From: Peptoniphilus sp. GNH
Lineage (GTDB): Bacteria > Bacillota > Clostridia > Tissierellales > Peptoniphilaceae
NCBI GenBank assembly: GCA_021307325.1
Contig: CP089931.1
Location: 1,078,979-1,142,978, forward strand
DNA: 64,000 nt
Reading direction: 5' to 3'
Shown here: one piece after another, positions 32,901-41,154 of the stretch
How the letters are laid out: each line of letters opens with the position of its first letter
Position numbering within the stretch: position 1 is the first letter of the stretch
Made by a program: the position numbers and the translations under genes
Notes under the pieces: generated by a model
Told to the model about the DNA's origin: nothing
The model's input: only the letters and a program-made list of their open reading frames with translations
Databases searched by the model: none

Positions 32901-34449
32901 CAAACTGATGCTCCTTTTTAAAATGGAGATGAAAAAGGACCTACTTAATGGCACGATAAAAAAGAAAAAAGCTACAAAATTGTGGGGACTAATTCTCGGT
33001 TTTATAATCCTGGAATTTTATGTTATCTTAGGCTCTGTTGCAGGATCAAAAAATCCCGATCTCACCATGAAAATTTTTTCTTTTTTGACTGTGCTTATGA
33101 TTCTTGTGGGCGTATTTATGACAGGTCTTACTAGTCTTTTTGGACAAAGCGAAATCAACATCCTCGTACCTCTTCCTTTTAGCAATAAGGAACTCGTCTG
33201 GTCCAAGCTTCTTGGTCTACTTGTTTCTAATTTTATTACCGTACTTACTTTTATGGCATTTCCTATAATTTATATATTTATAGTCAAAGGTCACAATGTA
33301 GTCGGAGGAATTTTGGGGCTTGTCACTCTTATATTTTTCCATTGGATTCCCTTGGTTGTAAGTTTTCTAATAGCTACAATTTTTGGAAAATATGTAAAAT
33401 TCAAATACAAATCCCAACTGCTGTCTGGACTTTTAGGCGTTATTCTTGTCATTGTTTATCTTGGCATTTATGTCTTTAAGAAGGCACTGGCTACGAGTCT
33501 ACCGCTTCTAATAGAAAAGTTTCAAATTGCTGCAAAAATTTTGACGCCTCAAAATATTTTATTTCAAAAAATTCTTCTTCAGGCTTCATTTGCAAGCTTT
33601 TTTATATTTATAGCTATCTCGATTGTCATTGCCGGATTTATCATGACCTATGTCGCAAAAAATTATTTTGCCATCTATGAAAATTTAAAATCGGGCGGAT
33701 CGAAATCTTCTAAAAAAGAAAGAGCTTACAAGAATAAGGGCTACAAGGCTGAGTCCAAATTTATGGCAAACTACAAAAAGGAATGGAGGCTATATCTTTC
33801 TTATCCAGTCTACTTTTCAAACACTATAATCCCCTCTTTCGCAGTTCTTGCTGGTGGCATAGTGATTTGGCTTGTAGATGCTAAGGGCATAGATGCTATG
33901 GCTGGTTATAATCTATCTAATATTTTGGCAAATTATGGTATCTTTATAGCTACTTGGCTGGGTTCTTCATCAGCTACGACTTATGCGGCTTTTTCTGTCG
34001 AAGGAAAAAATGCTTGGATACCCTACACAGCTCCCTTGTCCACCTTGGACATAGCCCTGCCCAAAATTTTTATGTCCCTTAGCATATCAATCCTTCCTCT
34101 TGTAATCTTTATAAGTGGTTTGATAGTAAAGTTTAAGGTGCCATATAAACTACTTCCCTTTTATATCCTCTTGCCTTTATCTTTTATGCTTTTAAATACA
34201 CTTTTCTCAGCTATTTTGGATTTTAAATTTGCAAAATACGACTGGATAAATGTTACAGAAATTGTCAAGCAAAGATTTGCCATGATCTTATCCCTGCTTG
34301 CCACAATAATCCCCGCAGCAATAGGTATTGGCATATACTATTGTACTAAGAGTTTATTTGCAACTATGTTTGGTCTAGCTCTTGTCATCATCTTGGCAGA
34401 TATAGTATGCTTTTTATATATCAAGAGATATAAAATATACACAAATTGA
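32890..34449 (+). CDS. ABC exporter permease, large membrane protein
   Basis: A 519-residue membrane protein with about 10-12 hydrophobic segments in two groups around a basic cytosolic loop (residues ~270-300, 'GGSKSSKKERAYKNKG'). It resembles the putative ABC exporter family often paired with such ATPases in clostridia. The start ATG lies inside the ATPase's last codons. Substrate unknown. Confidence 0.8.
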   Translation: MRFDKLMLLFKMEMKKDLLNGTIKKKKATKLWGLILGFIILEFYVILGSVAGSKNPDLTMKIFSFLTVLMILVGVFMTGLTSLFGQSEINILVPLPFSNKELVWSKLLGLLVSNFITVLTFMAFPIIYIFIVKGHNVVGGILGLVTLIFFHWIPLVVSFLIATIFGKYVKFKYKSQLLSGLLGVILVIVYLGIYVFKKALATSLPLLIEKFQIAAKILTPQNILFQKILLQASFASFFIFIAISIVIAGFIMTYVAKNYFAIYENLKSGGSKSSKKERAYKNKGYKAESKFMANYKKEWRLYLSYPVYFSNTIIPSFAVLAGGIVIWLVDAKGIDAMAGYNLSNILANYGIFIATWLGSSSATTYAAFSVEGKNAWIPYTAPLSTLDIALPKIFMSLSISILPLVIFISGLIVKFKVPYKLLPFYILLPLSFMLLNTLFSAILDFKFAKYDWINVTEIVKQRFAMILSLLATIIPAAIGIGIYYCTKSLFATMFGLALVIILADIVCFLYIKRYKIYTN

Positions 34450-34457
34450 GGTCTCAT

Positions 34458-34763
34458 ATGAAACAAATTTTGATAAAAACTACCTTGGCAAGCCTTGTTT
34501 TGAATTTTTTAATAATTTTAATCTTCTACTCAAAGTTACCCGCTCAAATAGCAGTCCACTTTGATGATGCGGGAAATCCTAATGGCTATCTAAGACCAAG
34601 TATCTATCTATTAGTCATCCCATTTTTGGCAGGGATTGTAAATATTGCAGCAGTTTATAGACTAAAACGTCTTTTTGCCTTTACAAATACTTATTTCTAT
34701 TACATCGCACCCCTAATCACCCTTGGCTTACATGCAGTTATTTTATATAGAACTCTAAAATAA
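34458..34763 (+). CDS. DUF1648-type small membrane protein
   Basis: A 101-residue protein with three hydrophobic segments. The segment 'LPAQIAVHFDDAGNPNGYL' is the DUF1648 signature, found also at the N-terminus of SdpI-type immunity proteins. ATG 34458 follows GAGGT; an upstream TTG is less likely. It ends the ABC exporter operon. A role in immunity or envelope stress is possible only by analogy. Confidence 0.78.
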   Translation: MKQILIKTTLASLVLNFLIILIFYSKLPAQIAVHFDDAGNPNGYLRPSIYLLVIPFLAGIVNIAAVYRLKRLFAFTNTYFYYIAPLITLGLHAVILYRTLK

Positions 34764-34767
34764 GAAA

Positions 34768-34797
34768 AGACCTCCCAAAGTTGGAGGTCTTTTTTTA
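34768..34797 (+). terminator. intrinsic terminator of the ABC exporter operon
   Basis: Stem AGACCTCC (34768-34775) with GGAGGTCT (34783-34790), then seven T. Confidence 0.85.
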
Positions 34798-34862
34798 TGT
34801 AATTTTTAAAATTTTTCTATTTATTTTAAACTGATTGTAACATTTTTTTATCCTTCTTGTTT

Positions 34863-34868
34863 TATAAT
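34863..34868 (+). promoter_or_regulatory. -10 box directly before the DUF4300 gene
   Basis: A perfect TATAAT ends only 7 bases before the ATG at 34876, and no ribosome binding site is visible between them, so the transcript may be leaderless. No good -35 box is seen at 16-18 bases (TTGTAA is 22 away). Confidence 0.4.
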
Positions 34869-34875
34869 TAGCCTT

Positions 34876-35655
34876 ATGAAAAAAATATCTTTACTTATAA
34901 TTTTAACTTTATTTCTATTCGCATGCAAAAAGTTTGAAGCAAAGTTTTCCAATTTAGGAGATGAAGGAGTACAAGGAGAGCTTGAAGAGCTTTTTAAGGC
35001 TAATAAAATCGACAATTTTGATGTGATAATTAATAATTTAAAAAATTTTAACTCGACAAATGAAGAGGCTATAGTAAAGGGTTGGGAAGACCTAAAAATG
35101 GGTCCAACAGACCCTTATAAGTACAATGAGGACTACTCTGAAAAATCTAGCAAGTTAAATTGTAGAGAGGTCGCAGCTCTTGGTATTTTAAATTCAATAG
35201 ACATAAAAGAAGCCGATGTAAAAGGATCTTATCTGATGTTTGATAAGGAAGATTTAGAAACTTGTGCAGAGCTAAAAAATGTAAACAAGAGAAAATTTTA
35301 TGCTCTTTTTAATGAAATAGAAGTGCCAGATACAATAAAAGATCCAAAAGCTGTGAAAGAATATTTACAGGAAGCTTTGGATAAAAAAAATATAGTCTAC
35401 AAAAATGGCCAAGTAAAATTGATGCTTGCCTACCTTCACGACAAGGATAGCAAGTCCCTATTTGTAGGTCATGCAGGTCTTCTTTTTAAAAAAGGAAAGG
35501 ACTATTACTTCTTTGAAAAGTTGTCATCCTACGAGCCCTACCAACTTAGCAAGGTGCGGGGCGAAGATGAGGTGGCTGAGCTTTTTTTATCCAGATATGA
35601 CCTAAACGATGAGCTCGGCAAACCCTATGTGACTGTAAATGGTATTGTAAAATAA
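34876..35655 (+). CDS. DUF4300 family lipoprotein
   Basis: A 259-residue secreted lipoprotein: basic start, hydrophobic stretch, and lipobox 'LFLFACKK' with Cys17 as lipidation site. The mature part matches DUF4300 as I recall it ('NLGDEGVQGELEELF', 'KLNCREVAALGIL', 'FVGHAGLLFKKGKDYYFFEK'). The function of the family is unknown; members occur in streptococci and anaerobic cocci. No ribosome site is visible before the ATG. Confidence 0.85.
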   Translation: MKKISLLIILTLFLFACKKFEAKFSNLGDEGVQGELEELFKANKIDNFDVIINNLKNFNSTNEEAIVKGWEDLKMGPTDPYKYNEDYSEKSSKLNCREVAALGILNSIDIKEADVKGSYLMFDKEDLETCAELKNVNKRKFYALFNEIEVPDTIKDPKAVKEYLQEALDKKNIVYKNGQVKLMLAYLHDKDSKSLFVGHAGLLFKKGKDYYFFEKLSSYEPYQLSKVRGEDEVAELFLSRYDLNDELGKPYVTVNGIVK

Positions 35656-35688
35656 CAAAACCAAGTCTTTAATGGACTTGGTTTTGTT
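35654..35688. terminator. bidirectional terminator between DUF4300 gene and rlmH
   Basis: A 14-bp stem (35654-35667 with 35675-35688) lies between two converging genes, with A/T-rich arms giving T-runs in both directions. It overlaps the rlmH stop by a few bases. Confidence 0.75.
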
Positions 35689-36166
35689 ATTTGTGATATG
35701 GATGGTTATTTATAATCCTAAATGCTCTATAAATTTGTTCTACAAGAATCAATCTCATAAGACCATGGGGGAAGGTCATATCTGAAAAAGATATGTCCGA
35801 GTTTGCCTTTTGATTTATTTTTTCATGAAGCCCTGTGGAGCCGCCTATTATAAAATCTATGGAGGACTTGCCTCCTAGCTGAATAGCTTTTATTTTTTTG
35901 GCAAATTCAACCGAGTTATATTTTTTTCCTCTTATATCTAGGGCCATTACATAAGAATCCTTAGAGAGTTTTTCCAAAATCCTGTCAGCTTCTTTTGCTC
36001 TTACCTCTAGTTCTTGCAAAGTGCTGTAATTTTCTGGGCAAGGCTCGTCTGCTACTTCAACCACTTCTAATTCGCTATAAGGAGTCAATCTCTTTTTAAA
36101 TTCTTCAATTCCGTCTTTTATATATTGGTCTTTTATTTTTCCAACACATATTATTATTATTTTCAT
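35687..36166 (-). CDS. rlmH: 23S rRNA pseudouridine-1915 N3-methyltransferase
   Basis: A 159-residue SPOUT-class RNA methyltransferase with the trefoil-knot motifs 'FIIGGSTGLHEKI' and 'FPHGLMRLILVEQIYRAFRI' and C-terminal 'NNHPYHK'. Start 'MKIIIICVGKIKDQYI' is classic for the family. Stands alone. Confidence 0.97.
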   Translation of the reverse strand: MKIIIICVGKIKDQYIKDGIEEFKKRLTPYSELEVVEVADEPCPENYSTLQELEVRAKEADRILEKLSKDSYVMALDIRGKKYNSVEFAKKIKAIQLGGKSSIDFIIGGSTGLHEKINQKANSDISFSDMTFPHGLMRLILVEQIYRAFRIINNHPYHK

Positions 36167-36253
36167 AAAATCTCACCTTTTGGAATATATATTCTTACAA
36201 TTATTTTACCACCTGTCTTACATTTTATGGTATAAATTATCTAGAGGTGAATA

Positions 36254-37054
36254 ATGGCTAGTATTTATACACACAATAGATTCGGCATAGAAATTATTAA
36301 GAGTCTAAATGATAATTTAAGGTCAATTGCAAATACTTACAGGGATCTTTTTTTATTTGGAAACCAAGGGCCGGATCTTTACTTTTTCAATGTTTTGGAA
36401 GGGATGAAAAAAGACGCCCCCGGCACCTATATTCATGATAGACCGGGTAAAGATTTTATAGCAAAGAATAAAAATTTATTAAAAGACAAGGGTCTTGATT
36501 CTCCATACGGAGCTTATATGATGGGTTCTATCTGCCATTTTATTTTGGATTCTCACATCCATCCTTATGTCAACGCCCTTATAAAGGGTGATTACTCCCA
36601 TCTTGATATAGAATCAGAACTGGATAGGTACTATATGCTAAAAGATGGTCTTGATCCTTTTAAATTCGATCTGGACAAGCTTTTACCTGCAAACTCTTTG
36701 GCAAAATATGTCTTTTCCTTTTACGATGGCTATCCCCATGTGACTTTGAAGTCTACAGAAAAAGCAATCGCCAATTTTAAAAGAATAAAAAGAATTTTTA
36801 AGCCAACAAGCCTTGCAAAGGAAAAATTCTTTCTGACTTTACTTAAACTTGCTGGCCTTAGTATGTTTAATGGTCAAGTTTTAAGACAAGTCCCCTTTGA
36901 AGAAGCTAGTAATAGCAATGAGATTTTGACAAAAATATTTGACAATACACTCTTAGAAGCACCATCACTTTTAAAAAATGCTCTGGACTTTATCTTCCAT
37001 GACAAGACCTTGGATGATAAGTTCAATTTAAATTATAACGGAGTTAAAATATGA
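36254..37054 (+). CDS. zinc-dependent phospholipase C family protein
   Basis: A 266-residue cytoplasmic protein with the histidine/aspartate pattern of the zinc-dependent phospholipase C-like family: 'IYTHNRFG', 'GNQGPDLYFF', 'GSICHFILDSHIHPYVNAL' and 'DIESELDRYYM'. It lacks a signal peptide, so its substrate in the cell is not clear. ATG 36254 follows AGAGGTG. It overlaps the MFS gene by 4 bases. Confidence 0.85.
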   Translation: MASIYTHNRFGIEIIKSLNDNLRSIANTYRDLFLFGNQGPDLYFFNVLEGMKKDAPGTYIHDRPGKDFIAKNKNLLKDKGLDSPYGAYMMGSICHFILDSHIHPYVNALIKGDYSHLDIESELDRYYMLKDGLDPFKFDLDKLLPANSLAKYVFSFYDGYPHVTLKSTEKAIANFKRIKRIFKPTSLAKEKFFLTLLKLAGLSMFNGQVLRQVPFEEASNSNEILTKIFDNTLLEAPSLLKNALDFIFHDKTLDDKFNLNYNGVKI

Positions 37055-38280
37055 AAGAAAAATTGACCTCACTTGAAAAAAAGTGGATTATGTACGATGT
37101 AGGTAATTCCGCCTTTATACTTTTAGCTACCACAGTTATCCCCATAGTCTTTAAAGCCTTGGCAAAGGGGAAACTTTCCGACTCCACTTATCTTGCCTAC
37201 TGGGGTTATGCTGTTAGTATATCCACTATAATCGTTGCCCTACTTGGTCCTAGTCTGGGTTCCATAGCCGATAGACGTAAAAAGAAAAAGGCAATTTTTT
37301 CCGTCTTTGTCTTTCTCGGTCTTTTGGGTTGCTTTTTGCTTCCATTTTCAAAGTCTTGGTTACTTTTCTTGGGACTTTATGTGCTTGCCAAGGTAGGCTT
37401 CAATGGCTCACTCGTCTTTTATGACTCCATGCTTACCGATATAACTTCAGAAGATAGGATGGACAAGGTTTCTTCTCTGGGATATGCCTGGGGCTATATA
37501 GGATCTTGTATTCCCTTTGTGATCTCCATAGCCGCTTTAAGTCTCTTCCCAAAATTTGGACTAAAGCTTTCCTATGCAATAGTATTTTCCTTTCTTCTTA
37601 CTGGAATCTGGTGGCTTATTTTTACTATGCCCCTTTTCAAATCTTATGAGCAAAAGTATTTTGAAGAAAGCGTCCACATAAATGTCTTTAAAAATCTAAA
37701 AAGCACAATAAAAGAGATCCTACTTAACAAACAAATTTTATATTTTCTCATCTCCTTCTTTTTCTATATAGACGGAGTCTACACAATTATAAACATGGCA
37801 ACAGCTTACGGTTCCTCCCTTGGTCTGTCCTCAAACGGACTTATGATTGCGCTTTTAGTTACACAACTGGTAGCCTTTCCCTGTGCAATCTTTTTCGGTA
37901 GGATTTCCAAGCGCAAAAAGACCTCATCTCTTTTGAAGATATGTATCCTTGCCTATACCTTAATTGCGCTTTATGCCATTCAGCTGGATAAATTATATGA
38001 ATTTTGGGTGTTGGCAGTCGGTGTCGGCATGTTTCAAGGTGCCATCCAAGCCCTTTCAAGATCTTATTATGCTAAGATTATTCCAAAGGAGAAATCTGGC
38101 GAATACTTCGGTATTATGGATATCTTTGGCAAGGGAGCATCTGTTATCGGCACTCTTCTTGTAAGTCTTATATCGCATCTCACAGGAGATCAAAACAAGG
38201 GCATCTTTGCCATAGCTGCCCTTTTTATCTTTGGCTATATAAGTTTTTGTTATGCAGCTAAAGAAAATAAGGAAATATAA
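37051..38280 (+). CDS. MFS transporter, UMF1/Atg22-like
   Basis: A 409-residue transporter with 12 hydrophobic segments. 'WIMYDVGNSAFILLATTVIP' is typical of the UMF1 family, as are 'GPSLGSIADRRKKKKA' (the MFS loop 2-3 motif) and 'MFQGAIQALSRSYYAKIIP'. Substrate unknown; in yeast the related Atg22 exports amino acids from the vacuole. Coupled to the upstream gene. Confidence 0.9.
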   Translation: MKEKLTSLEKKWIMYDVGNSAFILLATTVIPIVFKALAKGKLSDSTYLAYWGYAVSISTIIVALLGPSLGSIADRRKKKKAIFSVFVFLGLLGCFLLPFSKSWLLFLGLYVLAKVGFNGSLVFYDSMLTDITSEDRMDKVSSLGYAWGYIGSCIPFVISIAALSLFPKFGLKLSYAIVFSFLLTGIWWLIFTMPLFKSYEQKYFEESVHINVFKNLKSTIKEILLNKQILYFLISFFFYIDGVYTIINMATAYGSSLGLSSNGLMIALLVTQLVAFPCAIFFGRISKRKKTSSLLKICILAYTLIALYAIQLDKLYEFWVLAVGVGMFQGAIQALSRSYYAKIIPKEKSGEYFGIMDIFGKGASVIGTLLVSLISHLTGDQNKGIFAIAALFIFGYISFCYAAKENKEI

Positions 38281-38285
38281 AAAAT

Positions 38286-38324
38286 ACCCTCTTTACTAGT
38301 TTATCCAGTAAGGAGGGTGTTTTT
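38286..38324 (+). terminator. intrinsic terminator after MFS gene
   Basis: A 12-bp stem (38286-38297 with 38307-38318, one T-G pair) followed by a T-run. A-rich sequence on the left means it may also serve the converging gene at 38337-39236. Confidence 0.8.
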
Positions 38325-38336
38325 ATACATTTAATT

Positions 38337-39236
38337 TTATTTTTGATTCGTAAATATGTCGCCCCTATTTTCTTTTTTAGATTTTTTTGATGCATTTTCA
38401 TCTTCAAGTCTTGCATCTATAAGACCCATCTGTTCTATCGCCCTATCTAGTCCTTTGGCTATGGCATCTAGGGTCTTTAGAAAGTTTTCTTTGCCTCTTC
38501 CAAAATCATAAGATCTCACTGTTAGTGGTTTAGAAGTTTTTAAATAGTCTTCCGCCGGTATATAAAAGTCTGGTCTTATGCCCGTTATTAGAAAATTTTT
38601 AGGCCCAGTGCTTTTCTTTATGCTTTTTTTGAAATTATTAGCTTCTCTTTCTAAAAATTCAATCGATGTTTTCACTTGACCATGAAAGTTGTTAGCTTGT
38701 AATTTTTTTTCTATTTGATCCTTTATAAGCACAAGATTAGAAGACAAAAGATAGACCTTGTCGTAGGCATCCATATCAAAACTAAAGAGGTCTTCTAAGA
38801 TTTTATCTATTATATTTCCTTGAAAAATGCCATCTTCTACTGCATTTGCCAAAAGAGTCGCATCAAGCAAGTCATCTTTTTTTATAATAAGTCCCTTGTA
38901 AGATAATCTGTCTTTGAAATTTCTGCTAGATAAATACAAATTTTTGCCAGACTTAGCATCTTCTATAAAAGACTCTATGCCAAGAGTCACTTCATCTAAA
39001 ATCCCATAAGCTTGAAATGCCAAATCAAAATCAGAAATCAAAACTTGCTTATAAGAAGCTTTAAAAAGTTCATCCCACCTCGCAAGCAAAAAATCTAGAT
39101 CCTTATAGTTTCCAAATCTGGAGCCTTCATTATCCACATAAAAATCAAAATATTCATTTATATTTTCTCTTACAAATTTTTCATTTGCCAAGATTCCAAG
39201 AGAGGAATCTAAAATCGCAATTTTATTATTTTTCAT
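38337..39236 (-). CDS. uncharacterised protein downstream of ispE
   Basis: 299 residues, no family recognised with confidence. The beginning 'KIAILDSSLGILANEKF' recalls the glutamate racemase start (FDSGLGG), but no catalytic cysteine motif follows, so racemase activity is doubtful. A middle segment 'LITGIRPDFYIPAEDYLK' and a C-terminal helical Lys/Glu-rich tail are the other notable parts. Coupled to ispE by a 4-base overlap. Confidence 0.75.
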   Translation of the reverse strand: MKNNKIAILDSSLGILANEKFVRENINEYFDFYVDNEGSRFGNYKDLDFLLARWDELFKASYKQVLISDFDLAFQAYGILDEVTLGIESFIEDAKSGKNLYLSSRNFKDRLSYKGLIIKKDDLLDATLLANAVEDGIFQGNIIDKILEDLFSFDMDAYDKVYLLSSNLVLIKDQIEKKLQANNFHGQVKTSIEFLEREANNFKKSIKKSTGPKNFLITGIRPDFYIPAEDYLKTSKPLTVRSYDFGRGKENFLKTLDAIAKGLDRAIEQMGLIDARLEDENASKKSKKENRGDIFTNQK

Positions 39237-40066
39237 ATCTCATCTATTGTCCTTGTCTTGAAGACAAGCTTATAATCCCTTTTCAGATCCGTGTAGGCTG
39301 CATTTAAGCTCACTTCATCTTCATATATTCCAAACACTGTGGGCCCAGACCCTGACAAGAGGCTTATTCCTTTATAAGCCCTCATTCTCTCCTTTATCTG
39401 TGACAAATCCGGGTGCATCCTCAATACATAAGTTTCCAAATCATTTGCCATTGATTCTTTTAGAAGTTTAAAATCTCTATTTAAAAGGGCCTTTTCCAAA
39501 TCATCCATGCGGCTTTTCTCAAATACACCTTCTAAATTTTCATAGGCACTTTTAGTGGAGACCTCATATCCCGGATTTAATAAAAGGATATTAAAGTTTG
39601 GGTTTTTTAATTTTTTAAGCCTTTCTCCTATGCCACCTGCCCTATAAGTTCCTGTGTAAATACAAAAAGGCAAATCTGCTCCAATTCCTTTTAAGATATC
39701 TGCCATATCAGATTTAGAAAGTTCAAGGCCATACATTTCATTTAGCCCTCTTATTGCCATAGCTGCATCGCTGCTGCCCCCGGCAAGACCAGCTGCCATA
39801 GGAATCTTTTTATTTATCTTTATTCTCACACCAAGATTTTTATTTAATTTAAGGCAAACTTTTTTCCAGGCCTTGTAAATTAAGTTGTCCTCAAGAGATA
39901 AGTTATCCATACCACTTAGCTCAATGTCAGCATCTTTTTTCTCTAGCCAAAGCTCGTCATACAGGTCCAAGGATTGCATAATTGTGTCTATGTTGTGGTA
40001 GCCATCCGATCTCTTATTTACAATTTTCAAGCCAAAGTTTACCTTGGCAGGAGCAAAAATTTTCAT
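39233..40066 (-). CDS. ispE: 4-diphosphocytidyl-2-C-methyl-D-erythritol kinase
   Basis: A 277-residue GHMP kinase of the MEP isoprenoid pathway. Start 'KIFAPAKVNFGLKIVNKRSDG' carries the catalytic lysine region, 'PMAAGLAGGSSDAAMAIRGL' is the ATP-binding GHMP motif with the catalytic aspartate, and 'LLSGSGPTVFGIY' is the third motif. Family length is normal. Confidence 0.97.
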   Translation of the reverse strand: MKIFAPAKVNFGLKIVNKRSDGYHNIDTIMQSLDLYDELWLEKKDADIELSGMDNLSLEDNLIYKAWKKVCLKLNKNLGVRIKINKKIPMAAGLAGGSSDAAMAIRGLNEMYGLELSKSDMADILKGIGADLPFCIYTGTYRAGGIGERLKKLKNPNFNILLLNPGYEVSTKSAYENLEGVFEKSRMDDLEKALLNRDFKLLKESMANDLETYVLRMHPDLSQIKERMRAYKGISLLSGSGPTVFGIYEDEVSLNAAYTDLKRDYKLVFKTRTIDEI

Positions 40067-40103
40067 ACAATCACCTAAGTAGATTATATATAATAAATCG
40101 CAA

Positions 40104-40128
40104 TAAAAAAAGAAGGCTTAGCCTTCTT
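40104..40128 (-). terminator. intrinsic terminator of veg
   Basis: On the minus strand AAGAAGGC (40121-40128) pairs with GCCTTCTT (40110-40117) and is followed by seven T. Confidence 0.8.
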
Positions 40129-40145
40129 ATATTTATGCTTCTTCT

Positions 40146-40385
40146 TTATGCTTCTTCTAAAATTGTCAACACTACTGTATGGGTCAGCACATCTGAGTAA
40201 GTGAAAGAGGTCTTTCTCGGTCTTTCTTCTCTGCTTTCTACATTCACTACAAAAAGTGACGGATAAACTGCTTCCAGCACACCCCTTTTTGTAATAATTT
40301 TCTTCCTTCCCTTGTCAGCCTTTATAATGACTCTCTTTCCAAGGTTATCCCTTAGCTCACGTCTTATAGCTTCCACCTGATTCAC
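40146..40385 (-). CDS. veg: Veg protein
   Basis: A 79-residue Veg-family protein: 'VEAIRRELRDNLGKRVIIKA', 'RKKIITKRGVLEAVYPSLF' and 'SFTYSDVLTHTVVLTI' match B. subtilis Veg, a small protein that affects biofilm matrix expression. I use the GTG at 40385 (MNQVEAIRREL), which has AAGGG at 7 bases; the frame extends to 40457 but that part covers the promoter. In B. subtilis veg also lies close to ispE. Confidence 0.92.
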   Translation of the reverse strand: MNQVEAIRRELRDNLGKRVIIKADKGRKKIITKRGVLEAVYPSLFVVNVESREERPRKTSFTYSDVLTHTVVLTILEEA

Positions 40386-40418
40386 AGAATCACCCTTCCT
40401 ACCATGAGATTTATATTT

Positions 40419-40447
40419 ATTATAGCACAAGTAGGAAAATTTTGCAA
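40419..40447 (-). promoter_or_regulatory. promoter of veg
   Basis: On the minus strand TTGCAA (40442-40447), 17 bases, perfect TATAAT (40419-40424). The leader to the GTG is about 27 bases. In B. subtilis veg has a very strong promoter. Confidence 0.75.
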
Positions 40448-40585
40448 AAACGCACAATATTTTAAGGTATATTCAAAATGTTGTCAATAGAATTTTTGCA
40501 AAATATTGAGAATTTAATTAAATCGTCATAAAATTCGCCCTCATAGAATTTTAAACTATGAGTTTTTTAAGTCATAATTTAAAAG

Positions 40586-40924
40586 TCACATAAGGGGTAT
40601 GCTCATACAATATATCAAGAGAAAACACTCGATGGCAATAAAATAATTTTCATATTTCTCAGGGTTTTTGCTGAAAAAAAGTCTTTTTATAGTATTTGTT
40701 GCCATCCAAATAAAAATCGCAATCCAGACCTTTTCTTTGTATAGAAATTCCATCTTTAGGTTCATTAAATATATGCCCAAACTTATAAGAGCACAAATCG
40801 CAAAGGCATTTGATATGTAGGATAGGATCTTGTTTTTATATTTTTTTGAAAAATCATCTACCAGTGTTCCCAAAATTAGAAAAAATGCCATTATTAAGTA
40901 GACATAGCCATAAATATTTGCCAT
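40586..40924 (-). CDS. small membrane protein of unknown function
   Basis: A 112-residue protein with four hydrophobic segments and little else. ATG 40924 follows AAGGAG. No family recognised. It stands alone between veg and the purine cluster. The 230 bases up to purD (40925-41154) show its likely promoter region and T-rich sequence but no gene. Confidence 0.7.
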   Translation of the reverse strand: MANIYGYVYLIMAFFLILGTLVDDFSKKYKNKILSYISNAFAICALISLGIYLMNLKMEFLYKEKVWIAIFIWMATNTIKRLFFSKNPEKYENYFIAIECFLLIYCMSIPLM

Positions 40925-41154
40925 ATAAACTCCTTTTTATTTTATATTGCTATGATAGCATATGTGACTATTGGTTACTATTTAAACTTTCATCCACTTT
41001 TAGCATCCCAAATATGACTTATAATTTTTTAAAATTTTTAGCATTTAAAAAGGCCCTCAAGAGAAGATTTTAGTCCATGCTTTTACTTTAAAATCTATCT
41101 GCTTGCGAGCCTTTTATCTTATATTTTCTTATTTTATGTTTTTATCTTACAAGA

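Noticed and set aside
40131-40158. Repeated ATGCTTCTTC at the end of veg
   Set aside because: A short duplication of Glu/Ala codons at the gene's end; no sign of function.
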